NCBI GenBank assembly: GCA_963800705.1
Contig: CAWDBV010000006.1
Coordinates: forward strand, 45,495-109,494
Reading direction: 5' to 3'
Length of the DNA stretch: 64,000 nt
Source: CAWDBV01 sp963800705
GTDB taxonomy: Bacteria > Actinomycetota > Thermoleophilia > Solirubrobacterales > 70-9
Made by a program: the position numbers and the translations under genes. Below, one piece after another: positions 44,450 through 53,463 of this stretch. Position 1 is the first letter of the stretch; each line of letters opens with the position of its first letter. The notes below the pieces were generated by a model. It searched no databases. It worked only from the letters and a program-made list of their open reading frames with translations, and was not told the DNA's origin.

Positions 44450-46828
44450 GGGCGCGGGCGGCCGCCGCTGTTGTCGTCGCCGCGGCGACGGCCGCCCTCT
44501 TTCCCGCCCCGCGCCTCGGCGGCAGCGCCATGGCGCGAGGCCGAGCAGCTGCGCGCCGCGCTGTTCCAGGCCCAGGCCTCGCTGATCCTCGGCGGCCGCA
44601 GCGAGGTCGCCGCGGCCCGAAGCCGGGCGCTCGGCGGCTCGCTCGGACGCGGCCTGCGGGAAGCGGCCCCGGCCGAGCTGCACGAGCTGCGCGCGGCGCT
44701 CGCCGCGGCGGAACGCGCCGCGGCCCCGGAGAACGAATCGGCGCTCGCCGCCGCCCGCGGCCGGGCGCTGGCGGCGCTTCGCCGCGGCAGCTACCGGATC
44801 ACGCTCGAGGCGACGCGGCAAGGCGATGCGGCGCGGGCGAGCGAATGGCTGCTGATCCGCGACTTCCGCCAGGCGACCCGGTTCACACGCCCCGGCATCG
44901 ACGCTACCGCCGCGCTCGACCGGCTCAACAGGGCGAGATCGAGCCGCGAGGCGGCCGCGACCGAGGTCCGCAAGGACCTCCTCGACGCCTACCAGGCGCG
45001 GACGCTGAGCGCTCCTCGCAGAGGCCGATCAGGCAAGCAAGCGCGGCTTCGGCGCCGCGCGGCCGAGAACGCTGGCGCTCGCGGCGGGCTACTGGCCGCT
45101 GCTCGCGCCCGAGTACGAGGAGCAGCGGCGCCGCCAGCGCGGGCCCGCGGCTTCGCGCGCTGGAGAGCGCTGGCGAAGGAGACTCTGGCTGCAGGCGACA
45201 CCGCGGCGATCCGGGCCGGGACTCGACGGCTTCACCGCGGCCGCCTTCAGCGCCGAGGAGCAGGCCCGGCGCGCCGGCCAGCTGATCCGATTCGTCGACC
45301 TGATCCCGGTCGAGTACGACCACGGCACCGACGACGGCCGGGTGACGATCCCGTTCGAGCTCCAGGAGGGCTCGCGTTCCTCGATGGCGCCGACGCCGCG
45401 TTCGCCGACCTGAAGGGCGAGCTGCAGCGGCGCGATCCGGCCGCGGTCGCTGAGATCGAGGCCGGGCTCGTCGAGATGCGGCGATTCGTCACCGACGCCA
45501 ACGAGGGCGGCGAGGTCGTCTCGCAGGAAGAGATCGAGTCCGCGCACGGCGCCGCCGCCGACGCGCTCGAGGGGATCCTGCCCGAGGAATGGAAGCAGTC
45601 GAGCGACGAGGCCGACTTCGAGCTGATCGCGATCTCGCCTCGACCAGATGCAGGCCGCGCTCGGCGCCGGCGAGTACGAGCAAGCCGAGCAGGCGCGGCT
45701 CGCCGCCTACGCCTTCCTCGACTTCGGTCCCGAGCTGAAGCTGAAGGCGTTCGACAACCAGCTCGCCACCGAGCTCGAGGGCCTGTTCTGGTACGGCGCT
45801 GCGGGCAACGACGGCCTCGCGCAGCTGATCGGCGAGCGCGCGCCGGTGAGCGAGGTCCGCGAGACGCGCCTCGCCGCTCGACGAGGACCTCGACCGTGCC
45901 CGCAAGACGCTCGGCGAGGGAGCCAGCGCGGGGACGGCGATCACCAACTCCGCCTTGATCGTCTTCCGCGAGGGCCTCGAGGCGATCCTGATCCTCGCCG
46001 CGATCACGGCCAGCCTGCTCGGGACCCGGCGGCGCCTGCGCAAGCCGATCCTGCGCGGCGCGCTGATCGCGATTCCGGCCAGCATCCTGCTCTGGGTCCT
46101 CGCGCAGACTCTGCTCGACTCGCTGTCTCGCTACGGCGAGAAGCTCGAGGCGGTGGTCGGGCTGATCGCGATCGCGGTCCTGCTTTTGGTCTTGAACTGG
46201 TTCTTCCACAAGGTCTACTGGACCGAATGGATCAAGGGACACCGGGCGCGCGGCAACAGGCTGGCGGAAGGCGCCGGAGCCGCGGTCGGCGCCTCGGCGA
46301 CGGTGCTCGGGCTCTACCTGCTCGGGTTCTCGAGCGTGCTGCGCGAGGGATTCGAGACCGTCCTCTTCCTGCAGGCGCTGCAGCTCAGCTCGGGCACCGG
46401 CGTCGTCGCTCGCCGGCGTCTCGCTCGGCCTCGCCGTGACCATGGTGGTCGGCGTTGCCACCTTCAAGCTCGAGCAGCGGCTGCCCTACAAGCGCCTGCT
46501 CGTCGTCACCGGGGTGTTGATCGCACTCGTCCTGGTGACCATGGTCGGCAACACGGTTCGGGTGATGCAGGCGGTGAGCTGGATGCCGATCACGCCGGTC
46601 GACGTCGAGCTGCCGCTCTGGATGGGCACCTGGCTGGGGATCTTCCCGACCGTCGAGACGCTCGGCGCACAGGGCGCCGCGCTCGGCTTCGTGATCGGCA
46701 GCTACTACCTCGCCGAGTGGGTGCGAAAGCGCCACGTGCGGGCCGCTCTCGTCGCGAGTGTTCCCGAGCCCGCGATCGTCGTCGGTCCCTCGGGGAACGG
46801 GAACGGCAACGGCGCCGCTGCTCTCTAG
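44446..46828 (+). pseudogene. efeU: FTR1/EfeU-type iron permease with long N-terminal domain, multiply frameshifted
   Basis: The gene begins with a signal-like segment, then about 450 residues of mainly helical sequence (AEQLRAALFQAQASLILGGR, FVDLIPVEYDHGTDDGRVTI, LIAISLDQMQAALGAGEYEQ). The FTR1 permease proper follows: VFREGLEAILILAAITASLL, LLVLNWFFHKVYWTEWIKGH and VLREGFETVLFLQAL. Both REGxE iron motifs are intact. The last helices end SYYLAEWVRKRH. Single-base insertions break it at least seven times (for example near 44530, 45020, 45640, 45880 and 46415). The N-terminal half may be an outside iron-handling domain fused to the channel. Confidence 0.82.
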
Positions 46829-47800
46829 GCCTGCGCCGAGAGCTCGGTCCGGATCTTCTTCGGAAGCATGAAGCGCACGTCCTCGTCGACCGTGCGCAGC
46901 TCGGAGACGTCCTCCGCGCCGCGCTCCTCGAAGTAGGCGACGAGCCGCTCGACGAGCTCCTCGGGGGCGCTGGCGCCCGAGGTGATCGCCGACGGTCTCG
47001 ACGCCCTCGAGCCACTCTCATCGACCTGGAGGTGGTTGTCGATCAGGTGCGAGGCGGCGCCGTGCTCGCGCGCCACCTCGACCAGGCGGTTCGAGTTCGA
47101 GGAGTTCGTCGAGCCGATCACGAGCACGAGGTCGCAGTGGCGGGCGAGCTCCTTGACCGACATCTGGCGGTTGGTGGTCGCGTAACAGATGTCGTCGGTA
47201 CGCGGGCCCGACGATCGCCGGGAAGCTTGCTCCTTCAGGCGCTCGATGATCTCGGTCGTCTCGTCGACCGAGAGCGTGGTCTGGGTGATGTAGGCGACCT
47301 TCTCCGGGTTGTCGACCTCGAGCTCGTCGACGTCCTCGACGGTCTGCACGAGGACGATGTCTCGGGGGCCTCGCCGGTCGTTCCCTCGACCTCCTCGTGG
47401 CCCTCGTGGCCGACGAGCACGATCGTGTAGCCCTGCTCGGCGAACTTGACGGCCTCGACGTGGACCTTGGTGACCAGCGGGCAGGTGGCGTCGATCGTCC
47501 GCAGGCTGGCGCTTGGCGGCGTTCTCGTGCACGCTCGGCGCGACGCCGTGGGCGGAGAAGACGACCATCTCGCCTTCGGGGACCTCGGTCTCCTGATCGA
47601 CGAAGATCGCGCCGCGCTCGGTCGAGCTCCTCGACCACGTGCTTGTTGTGGACGATCTCCTTGCGCACGTAGATCGGCGCGCCGTGCAGGTCGAGCGCGT
47701 GCTCGACCGTCTGCACGGCGCGATCGACGCCCGCGCAATAACCGCGCGGCGCGGCGAGCAGGACCCTTCTTCGGGGCCTTCTGAGCGGGGCTTAAGGGAC
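46825..47800 (-). pseudogene. ispH: 4-hydroxy-3-methylbut-2-enyl diphosphate reductase IspH, multiply frameshifted
   Basis: IspH makes IPP and DMAPP in the MEP pathway and carries a [4Fe-4S] cluster. The three cluster Cys are recoverable: LLAAPRGYCAGVDRAV, IDATCPLVTKVHVEAV and DDICYATTNRQMSVKEL. VVFSAHGVAPSVHENA, IGSTNSSNSNRLVEVA and ITSGASAPEELVERL complete the family. At least five single-base changes occur (AAGAAGGGTCCTG for AAGAAGGTCCTG near 47766). The start codon is not clear; 47800 is approximate. It converges on the FTR1 gene with a four-base overlap. It is essential in most bacteria using the MEP pathway, so errors are likely. Confidence 0.85.
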
Positions 47801-47819
47801 GCAGCCGCGTCCAGGGTGA

Positions 47820-47825
47820 TAGGGT
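47820..47825 (+). promoter_or_regulatory. Putative -10 hexamer, leaderless start at 47833
   Basis: TAGGGT, seven bases, then ATG. Confidence 0.4.
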
Positions 47826-47832
47826 TCACTGC

Positions 47833-49273
47833 ATGGCCCCCGAGCACATGGACCGGCTGACCGCGGTCGACGCCTCGTTCCTGACCAACGAGAGCTCGGC
47901 GAGCCACATGCACATCGGCGGCGCTGATGATCTTCGAGGGCCCGCCGCCCGCCGTACGACGACTTCATCGAGCACGTCCGCAGCCGCCTGCACCTGGTGC
48001 CGCGCTACCGCCAGAAGCTCGCCTTTCCGCCGGTGCAGACCGGGCGGCCGTTCTGGGTCGACGACCCGAACTTCAACCTCGAGTACCACATCCGCCACTC
48101 CGCGCTTCCGGCGCCCGGCTCGGAGGAGCAGCTGCGGAACATCGCCGGCCGGATCTTCTCCCAGCAGCTCGACCGCTCGAAGCCGCTGTGGGAGATGTGG
48201 CTCGTGCTGGGCCTGGAGAAGAACCGCTTCGCGCTGATCGTCAAGACCCACCACGCGATGATCGACGGGATCTCGGGCGTCGACATCGCGACCGTGCTCT
48301 TCGACCTGAAGCCCGTGCCCGAGTCGATCGAGCCCGAGCACGAGTGGGTTCCGAGCCCGCCGCCGTCGCTCGGCGAGGATGGCGGCGCAGGACCGCCGAG
48401 GACGTCGCCAGGACGCCGCTCAAGATCGCCCGCAGGCTGACCTCGATGGCGCTGCGGCCGCGCTCGGCGAGCGCGCGCAGGTCGACCGAGGCCGCCGAGG
48501 GCATCGGCGAGGTCGCGTGGGGAATGGCCGATCCGGCGCCCGAAGGTGCCGCTCAACGTCCAGATCGGATCGCACCGGCGCTTCCGCTGGGTCCGCTGCC
48601 GAGCTCGAGGACTTCAGCACCGTCAAGACCGCGCTCGGCGGGACGGTCAACGACGTCGTGCTCACCGTGGTCTCAGGGGCGCTCGGCGCATTGGCTGCGC
48701 GCGCGCGGCCTGCGGACCGAGGGGCTCGAGCTGCGCGCCCTGGTCCCGGTCTCGATCCGGGCAGAGGACGAGCACGGCGATCTCGGCAACCGGATCGCCG
48801 CGATGCGCGGCCCGCTGCCGGTCTACATCGATGACCCGGTGAAGCGGCTCGATGTCGTCAAGAAGGAGATGGGCGAGCTCAAGGAGTCGAAGCAGGCGCT
48901 CGGCGCCGAGGTGATCTCGCGCTTCAACGACTTCGCGCCGCCCACCCTGCTCGCGCAGGCCTCGCGGATCAACTTCTCGACCCGGCTCTTCAACCTGATC
49001 GTCACCAACGTCCCCGGCCCGCAGCTGCCGCTCTACGTGCTCGGGCGCGAGCTGGAGGACGCGTTCCCGGTCGCCTTCCTGCCGAGTCAACCACGCGCTC
49101 GCGATCGCGATCATGAGCTACAACGGCGGCATCGAACTTCGGGCTGCTCGGCGACTACGACGCGATGGCCGGACATCGACGTGATCGCCGAGGGCGTCTC
49201 CGAGGCCCTGAGCGAGCTGATGATCGCCGCAAACCAGGCCGAGACCTCGGGCCGCGCCGTCGCGGCGGGCTAG
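47833..49273 (+). pseudogene. Wax ester synthase/diacylglycerol acyltransferase (WS/DGAT), multiply frameshifted
   Basis: WS/DGAT enzymes join fatty acyl-CoA to diacylglycerol or alcohols for storage lipid. MDRLTAVDASFLTNESSASH begins it. The active HHxxxDG is intact in VKTHHAMIDGISGVDI. Later blocks are LGGTVNDVVLTVVSGALG, LRALVPVSIRAEDEHGDLGN, NLIVTNVPGPQLPLYVLGR and AIMSYNGG. Insertions include ATCGAACTTC for ATCAACTTC (near 49134) and ATGGCCGGAC for ATGCCGGAC (near 49166). The stretch 48390-48610 is the most disturbed. Confidence 0.85.
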
Positions 49274-49276
49274 CGC

Positions 49277-50950
49277 CTAGCGGCTCTTGCGCCGGACTCG
49301 GGTCACGGAGTCGGGTGCGCTTCGGAGCTGCTCGATGTTGCCGGCCTTGTCGAAGGCCTGCGAGAGGAACCGGTAGCGGGCGCCGCGCTTGCCCTTGAAG
49401 CGGAACGAGGGCTCGGCGCCGGTGTAGACGAGCGTGAAGCGGCCGCCGTTTCGCGCCGACCAGACGTTCACCTTCTCGATCCCGGCGGCAGCCACGCCGT
49501 CCGCCGGCGGATCGGTTGACTCGACCTTGACCCTGAACGAGCGCCTGCGGCTGCGGCGGGGGCTGCTCAGCTTGGAGCTCGGCGCCGCGCTGTCCTTGGC
49601 GCTGGCTGCCGCCGCGTTCGCCATCTCGAGCGCCGCGGCGGCGTCGATGATCCCCCAGCCGAGCGGATCGATCCAGGTCCCCTTGCCACTCGCCGAGAGC
49701 TTGATCGCGCGGATCACCGCCGATGCCGCGAGGCCAGGGTGCAGCGAGCGGATCAGCGCCGCCAGACCGGCGACCTGAGGGGTGGCCATGCTGGTCCCGA
49801 ACAGGTAGCCGAACTTGGTGTCGCCGCCGAACGAGGTCCGTGGTGCGCACGGCGGCGTCAGGCAGACCCCCGGCTCGCGGGTCGTCATGTTGGCGGGGTA
49901 GCTCGAGAAGATCCCCGGGGTCGTGTTGCTCGAATCGCCGTAGGCGGCGAGCGAGACCCCGGTGCCGTGGCCGGCGCCGGCATTCGAGCCGTCGTAGCGC
50001 GCCATCGTCACCACCAGGCCCTTGCCGACATTGATGTCGGGCGCGGTGCCGGTCGGCTGCACGTAGCGGGCGGGGTACTCCTGGTTGGTCGAGTTCGCGT
50101 TCGCGGCCGCGGTGACGATGACGACCTCGCGCGCGAACGCGTAGTCGATCGCCGCGCTCAGCGCCGGCGAGGCGCCGGCCCCGCCGAGGCTCATGTTGAT
50201 CACGTCGACGCCGCGGCCGGCGGCGTCGTAGATCGCGGCGACGATCGAGGCTTCGCCGAGGTTGTTGCCGTTCACGTCGAGCTTCTCGGCCACGATCCGG
50301 CAGTCGAACCCGGCCGAGGCGATCCCGTAGCCGTTGTCGGAGTCGCCGCAGGCGAGCCCGGAGACGTGGGTGCCGTGCCCGTTCTCGTCGCTGGTCGCGC
50401 CGGTGGGGGCGGTCGGATCGTGGTCGGCGGCGCCGATCACCTGCTGGAGGTCGGGGTGGGTCGCGGAGACCCCGGTGTCGATGATCGCGACCTCGGCCCC
50501 GCCGCCCCGGGTCAGGTTCCAGGCGGGCTCGAAGTTCTGCCGGCGCAGATGCCAGAGGTAGGTGTCGTCGCCCGGCGCGTTCGGGTCGCTGATCCCGTAG
50601 GCGGGATCGTTGGGCTGGTAGCGGAGCTCGTAGGCGTTCTCCGAGCGGACGCTCTCGACCCGCGGATCGGCGAGCAGCGTGCGGCGAAGCTCGGCGCCGG
50701 TCTCACCCGGCTCGGGCTCGACCGTGAACAGCGCGCCCTCGGGGACACCGGTAGCGACCTCGACGCCGGCGGCGTCGGCGACGCGGCCGATCCGCTTCGC
50801 GGCCTGGTCGCGGCTCTCGAGCGTGACCAGGAGCCGTCCGGTTGTCTCGGCCGGTTCGGCGGCGGCGGTGCCGGTTGCGCCCAGCACAAGCGGGACCGCG
50901 AGCGCCGCGGCCGTGATTGCTCGTTGCGCCCCGTACTTCGCGCTTCGCAT
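49277..50950 (-). CDS. Secreted subtilisin-family (S8) serine protease
   Basis: From the ATG at 50950 the protein has 557 residues. It has a signal peptide (ending GATGTAAAEP), an inhibitor-I9-like propeptide (about 35-110), then the peptidase with Asp158 (AIIDTGVSATHPDL), His195 (NGHGTHVSGLACG), the oxyanion Asn region (TAAANANS) and Ser387 (FGTSMATPQVAGL). The C-terminal 100 residues form a beta domain (RSFRVKVESTDPPADG, RYRFLSQAFDKAGN) ending in RRKSR. AGGAG precedes this ATG; an ATG at 50965 or a TTG at 50971 is possible. Confidence 0.94.
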   Translation of the reverse strand: MRSAKYGAQRAITAAALAVPLVLGATGTAAAEPAETTGRLLVTLESRDQAAKRIGRVADAAGVEVATGVPEGALFTVEPEPGETGAELRRTLLADPRVESVRSENAYELRYQPNDPAYGISDPNAPGDDTYLWHLRRQNFEPAWNLTRGGGAEVAIIDTGVSATHPDLQQVIGAADHDPTAPTGATSDENGHGTHVSGLACGDSDNGYGIASAGFDCRIVAEKLDVNGNNLGEASIVAAIYDAAGRGVDVINMSLGGAGASPALSAAIDYAFAREVVIVTAAANANSTNQEYPARYVQPTGTAPDINVGKGLVVTMARYDGSNAGAGHGTGVSLAAYGDSSNTTPGIFSSYPANMTTREPGVCLTPPCAPRTSFGGDTKFGYLFGTSMATPQVAGLAALIRSLHPGLAASAVIRAIKLSASGKGTWIDPLGWGIIDAAAALEMANAAAASAKDSAAPSSKLSSPRRSRRRSFRVKVESTDPPADGVAAAGIEKVNVWSARNGGRFTLVYTGAEPSFRFKGKRGARYRFLSQAFDKAGNIEQLRSAPDSVTRVRRKSR

Positions 50951-51010
50951 CACTCCTGCATCCATCGGCAATAGAACACTCTAGGGAGAGCTTCCGCGCG
51001 GTACGCCGGC

Positions 51011-51038
51011 TTGCATTTCGCCAATCATTTGTTACTTT
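51011..51038 (+). promoter_or_regulatory. Promoter for the ELWxxDGT gene
   Basis: TTGCAT (51011-51016), 16 bases and TACTTT (51033-51038), then six bases and the GTG at 51045. Both hexamers and the leaderless spacing agree. Confidence 0.5.
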
Positions 51039-51044
51039 GCGGGC

Positions 51045-52821
51045 GTGCCTGTGGGACTTCAACAAGGCATGCGTCGGGGCCACAATCGCACGCTCGCAGC
51101 GCTGCTCGCGCTCGCGATATTGGGGGCATCGGTGCTCGCCGGTACCGCCGCCGCCGCGCCCGGGGACGTCACCGCGGCGCTGTTCAAGGACATGAACACG
51201 AGCGGCGACGGGATCTCGATCCCCTTTGGCGGCCCCGATTTCGCGCAGGCGAACGGCTCCCTCTACTTCCAGGCCGATGACGGCACCGCCAACGGCATCG
51301 AGCTCTGGAAGACGGACGGCACCGCCGCCGGGACGACGATGATCGACGACGACGTGATCCCGAACGGAGGCATCAACGACAGCGTCAGCGAAGACGCCAT
51401 CCCGCAGGAAATCACGACCGTAAACGGCACCGTGTTCTTCGCCGCCGAAGACGGCACAAATGGCACCGAGCTCTGGAAGAGCGACGGGACAGCCGCAGGC
51501 ACCGAAATCGTCGAGAGCGCCGCAGCGGGGAACGGCGGCATCAATCCCGGCGCCAGCGACTCCGACCCTTTCAACCTCACGGCCGCCGGCAACACGCTCT
51601 ATTTCGTCGCCAGCGATGGCAGCGCAGGCGAGGAGCTCTGGAAGACCGACGGCACCGAAGCCGGGACGGTGATGATCGACGACGACGTGGCCCCGAACGG
51701 CGGCATCAACGCCGGCGGGCTCAGCGCCTCGCCGGGCTGGCTCACGAACGTCAACGGCACCCTCTACTTTTCGGCCGACACGGTTGCGGGCGGCAACGAG
51801 CTCCTGGAAGACCAACGGCCTCAACGGTCCCGGCAATACGGTGATGCTCGACGACGACGCGGTGCCGAACAACGGCATCAACGACGGAGGCGGCAGCTCG
51901 ACCCCTCAGGGACTCGCGAATGTCAACGGCACGCTCTTCTTCCAGGCCAACGATTTCATCGCCGGCGCCGAGCTTTGGAAGACGAACGGCAGCAACGGAC
52001 CCGGCAACACGGTGATGGTCGACGACGACCTTGTGCCGGACGGCGGCATCAACTCCAACGGCGTCGGCGGCGACCAGCCGTCCGATCCCGCGGGAATCAC
52101 CGACGTCAACGGGGTCGCGTACTTCGGGGCCAGCAACGGCGACGATGGCTTCGAGCTCTGGAGGAGCAACGGCAACAACGGCCCGGGCAACACGGAGATG
52201 GTCGAGGACCCGGTCCCCGGCGGCGGGATCAGGAACGGCGCCGGCACCTCCTCGTTCGCCGGCGGGATGACCAACGTCAGCGGCACGATCTTCTTCTCGG
52301 CGATCGGAGACAGCGGCGGCGAGGAGCTCTGGAAGACCGATGGGACGCCCGCCGGCACGACGATCGTCGAGGACGGGGCACCGGACGGCGGACTGAATCC
52401 GACAGGGGCAATGGGCAGCAACAGCTCCAATCCCTTCGAGCTGACGAACATCGGCGGAACGCTGTTCTTCAATGCCGACGACGGAACCAACGGCCGCGAG
52501 CTCTGGAAGAGCAACGCCGCCGGGACCTCGATGGTTGAGGACGGGGTCCCCGGCAGCGGTCTCAACAACGGCGGCGACTCGACGCCGGCCGGGTTCACGG
52601 CCTTCGCGGGCGGCGTCTTCTTCAGGGCCACCGACGGCGTGGTCGGGACCGAGCTCTGGCGGGCTCAGGTCGAGGGACCGCCGGCGCCGCCGGGCGGCGA
52701 CTCGACGCCGGCGTTGCTGCTGCCCGCGGCGAGCACGCCCACCTCACCCGCGAAGAAGAAGTGCAAGAAGGGACGCAAGCTCAAGAAGGGCAAGTGCGTC
52801 CGCAAGAAAAAGAAGAAATAG
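51045..52821 (+). CDS. Secreted ELWxxDGT-repeat protein with Lys-rich Cys-pair tail, one frameshift
   Basis: A signal peptide (LAALLALAILGASVLAGTAA) is followed by about eight repeats of roughly 65 residues. Each has NGTLYFxADDGTNGxELWKTDGT and an Asp-rich MIDDDVxPNGGIN segment, likely a beta propeller. An extra C near 51805 (GAGCTCCTGGAAG for GAGCTCTGGAAG) breaks the frame; without it 591 residues result. The end is a Lys-rich tail with two Cys ten residues apart, almost identical to that of the protein at 23923. The function is unknown, probably cell-surface. Confidence 0.85.
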
Positions 52822-52848
52822 CCCACCAGCGCTTTACGCAAAAACTGG

Positions 52849-52854
52849 TAGCTT
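52849..52854 (+). promoter_or_regulatory. Putative -10 hexamer, leaderless start at 52862
   Basis: TAGCTT, seven bases, then ATG. Confidence 0.45.
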
Positions 52855-52861
52855 GCTGTGG

Positions 52862-53374
52862 ATGGGGAGATTTGTGTCGTCGGCTGTCCTTGCGTGCTGC
52901 GTCGCGCTGACACCCGCTTTCGCCGCCGCCGAGGAGCGGCCTTCGGGCGCCGAGGCCGAGGCCGCGAAGCACAAGAAGAAGAAAAAGCGCAAGAAGCGCC
53001 GTGCGTCCTCGACGGCCCCTGCCGCCCCAGTGGCACCCACAGGCCCGACCACGTACAAGCTGAGCTACGGGGACGCCATTGCCGCGATCGAGGCGCGACT
53101 CCAGCAAGAGGCGGCCAACGCCAGGGCGACCGCCGGCGACGGCTACCCCTGGACCTACGGATACCGAGGGTGCGCCTTCAAGTCAGAGATCGAGATGGGG
53201 TGCACCGCGTACCTGATCAAGATCGACCCGGATCGATGCGCGTTCATGGGCTATCCCGGTCGGCAGTACACCGCCGATGAGTGGTTCATCGGCGCCTTCC
53301 TGAGAAACGTGTATTCCCCCCAGGTGAGCACTGCCATGTACCTGGGAGCGAATCAGTACGTCTGCTACGCGTGA
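52862..53374 (+). CDS. Secreted protein with Lys/Arg tract and Cys-rich end
   Basis: The 170-residue protein has a signal peptide (VSSAVLACCVALTPAFAAAE). A tract of twelve mainly Lys/Arg residues (KHKKKKKRKKRR), an Ala/Pro/Thr linker and a C-terminal domain follow. That domain (LSYGDAIAAIEARLQQEAAN, YPWTYGYRGCAFKSEIEMGC) has four Cys and may be disulfide-bonded. No family is recognised. The ATG at 52862 follows the TAGCTT-N7 signature. It belongs to the group of secreted proteins here with basic tracts. Confidence 0.7.
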   Translation: MGRFVSSAVLACCVALTPAFAAAEERPSGAEAEAAKHKKKKKRKKRRASSTAPAAPVAPTGPTTYKLSYGDAIAAIEARLQQEAANARATAGDGYPWTYGYRGCAFKSEIEMGCTAYLIKIDPDRCAFMGYPGRQYTADEWFIGAFLRNVYSPQVSTAMYLGANQYVCYA

Positions 53375-53450
53375 TCGCGGCGCCGGAGGACCTCGCCACG
53401 GCCGCCCGCGGCGGATAGAGAAACCTGCGCGCAGGTGCGGTCGCGGGCTG

Positions 53451-53456
53451 TAGGCT
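53451..53456 (+). promoter_or_regulatory. Putative -10 hexamer, leaderless start at 53464
   Basis: TAGGCT, seven bases, then GTG. Confidence 0.45.
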
Positions 53457-53463
53457 CGCGACG

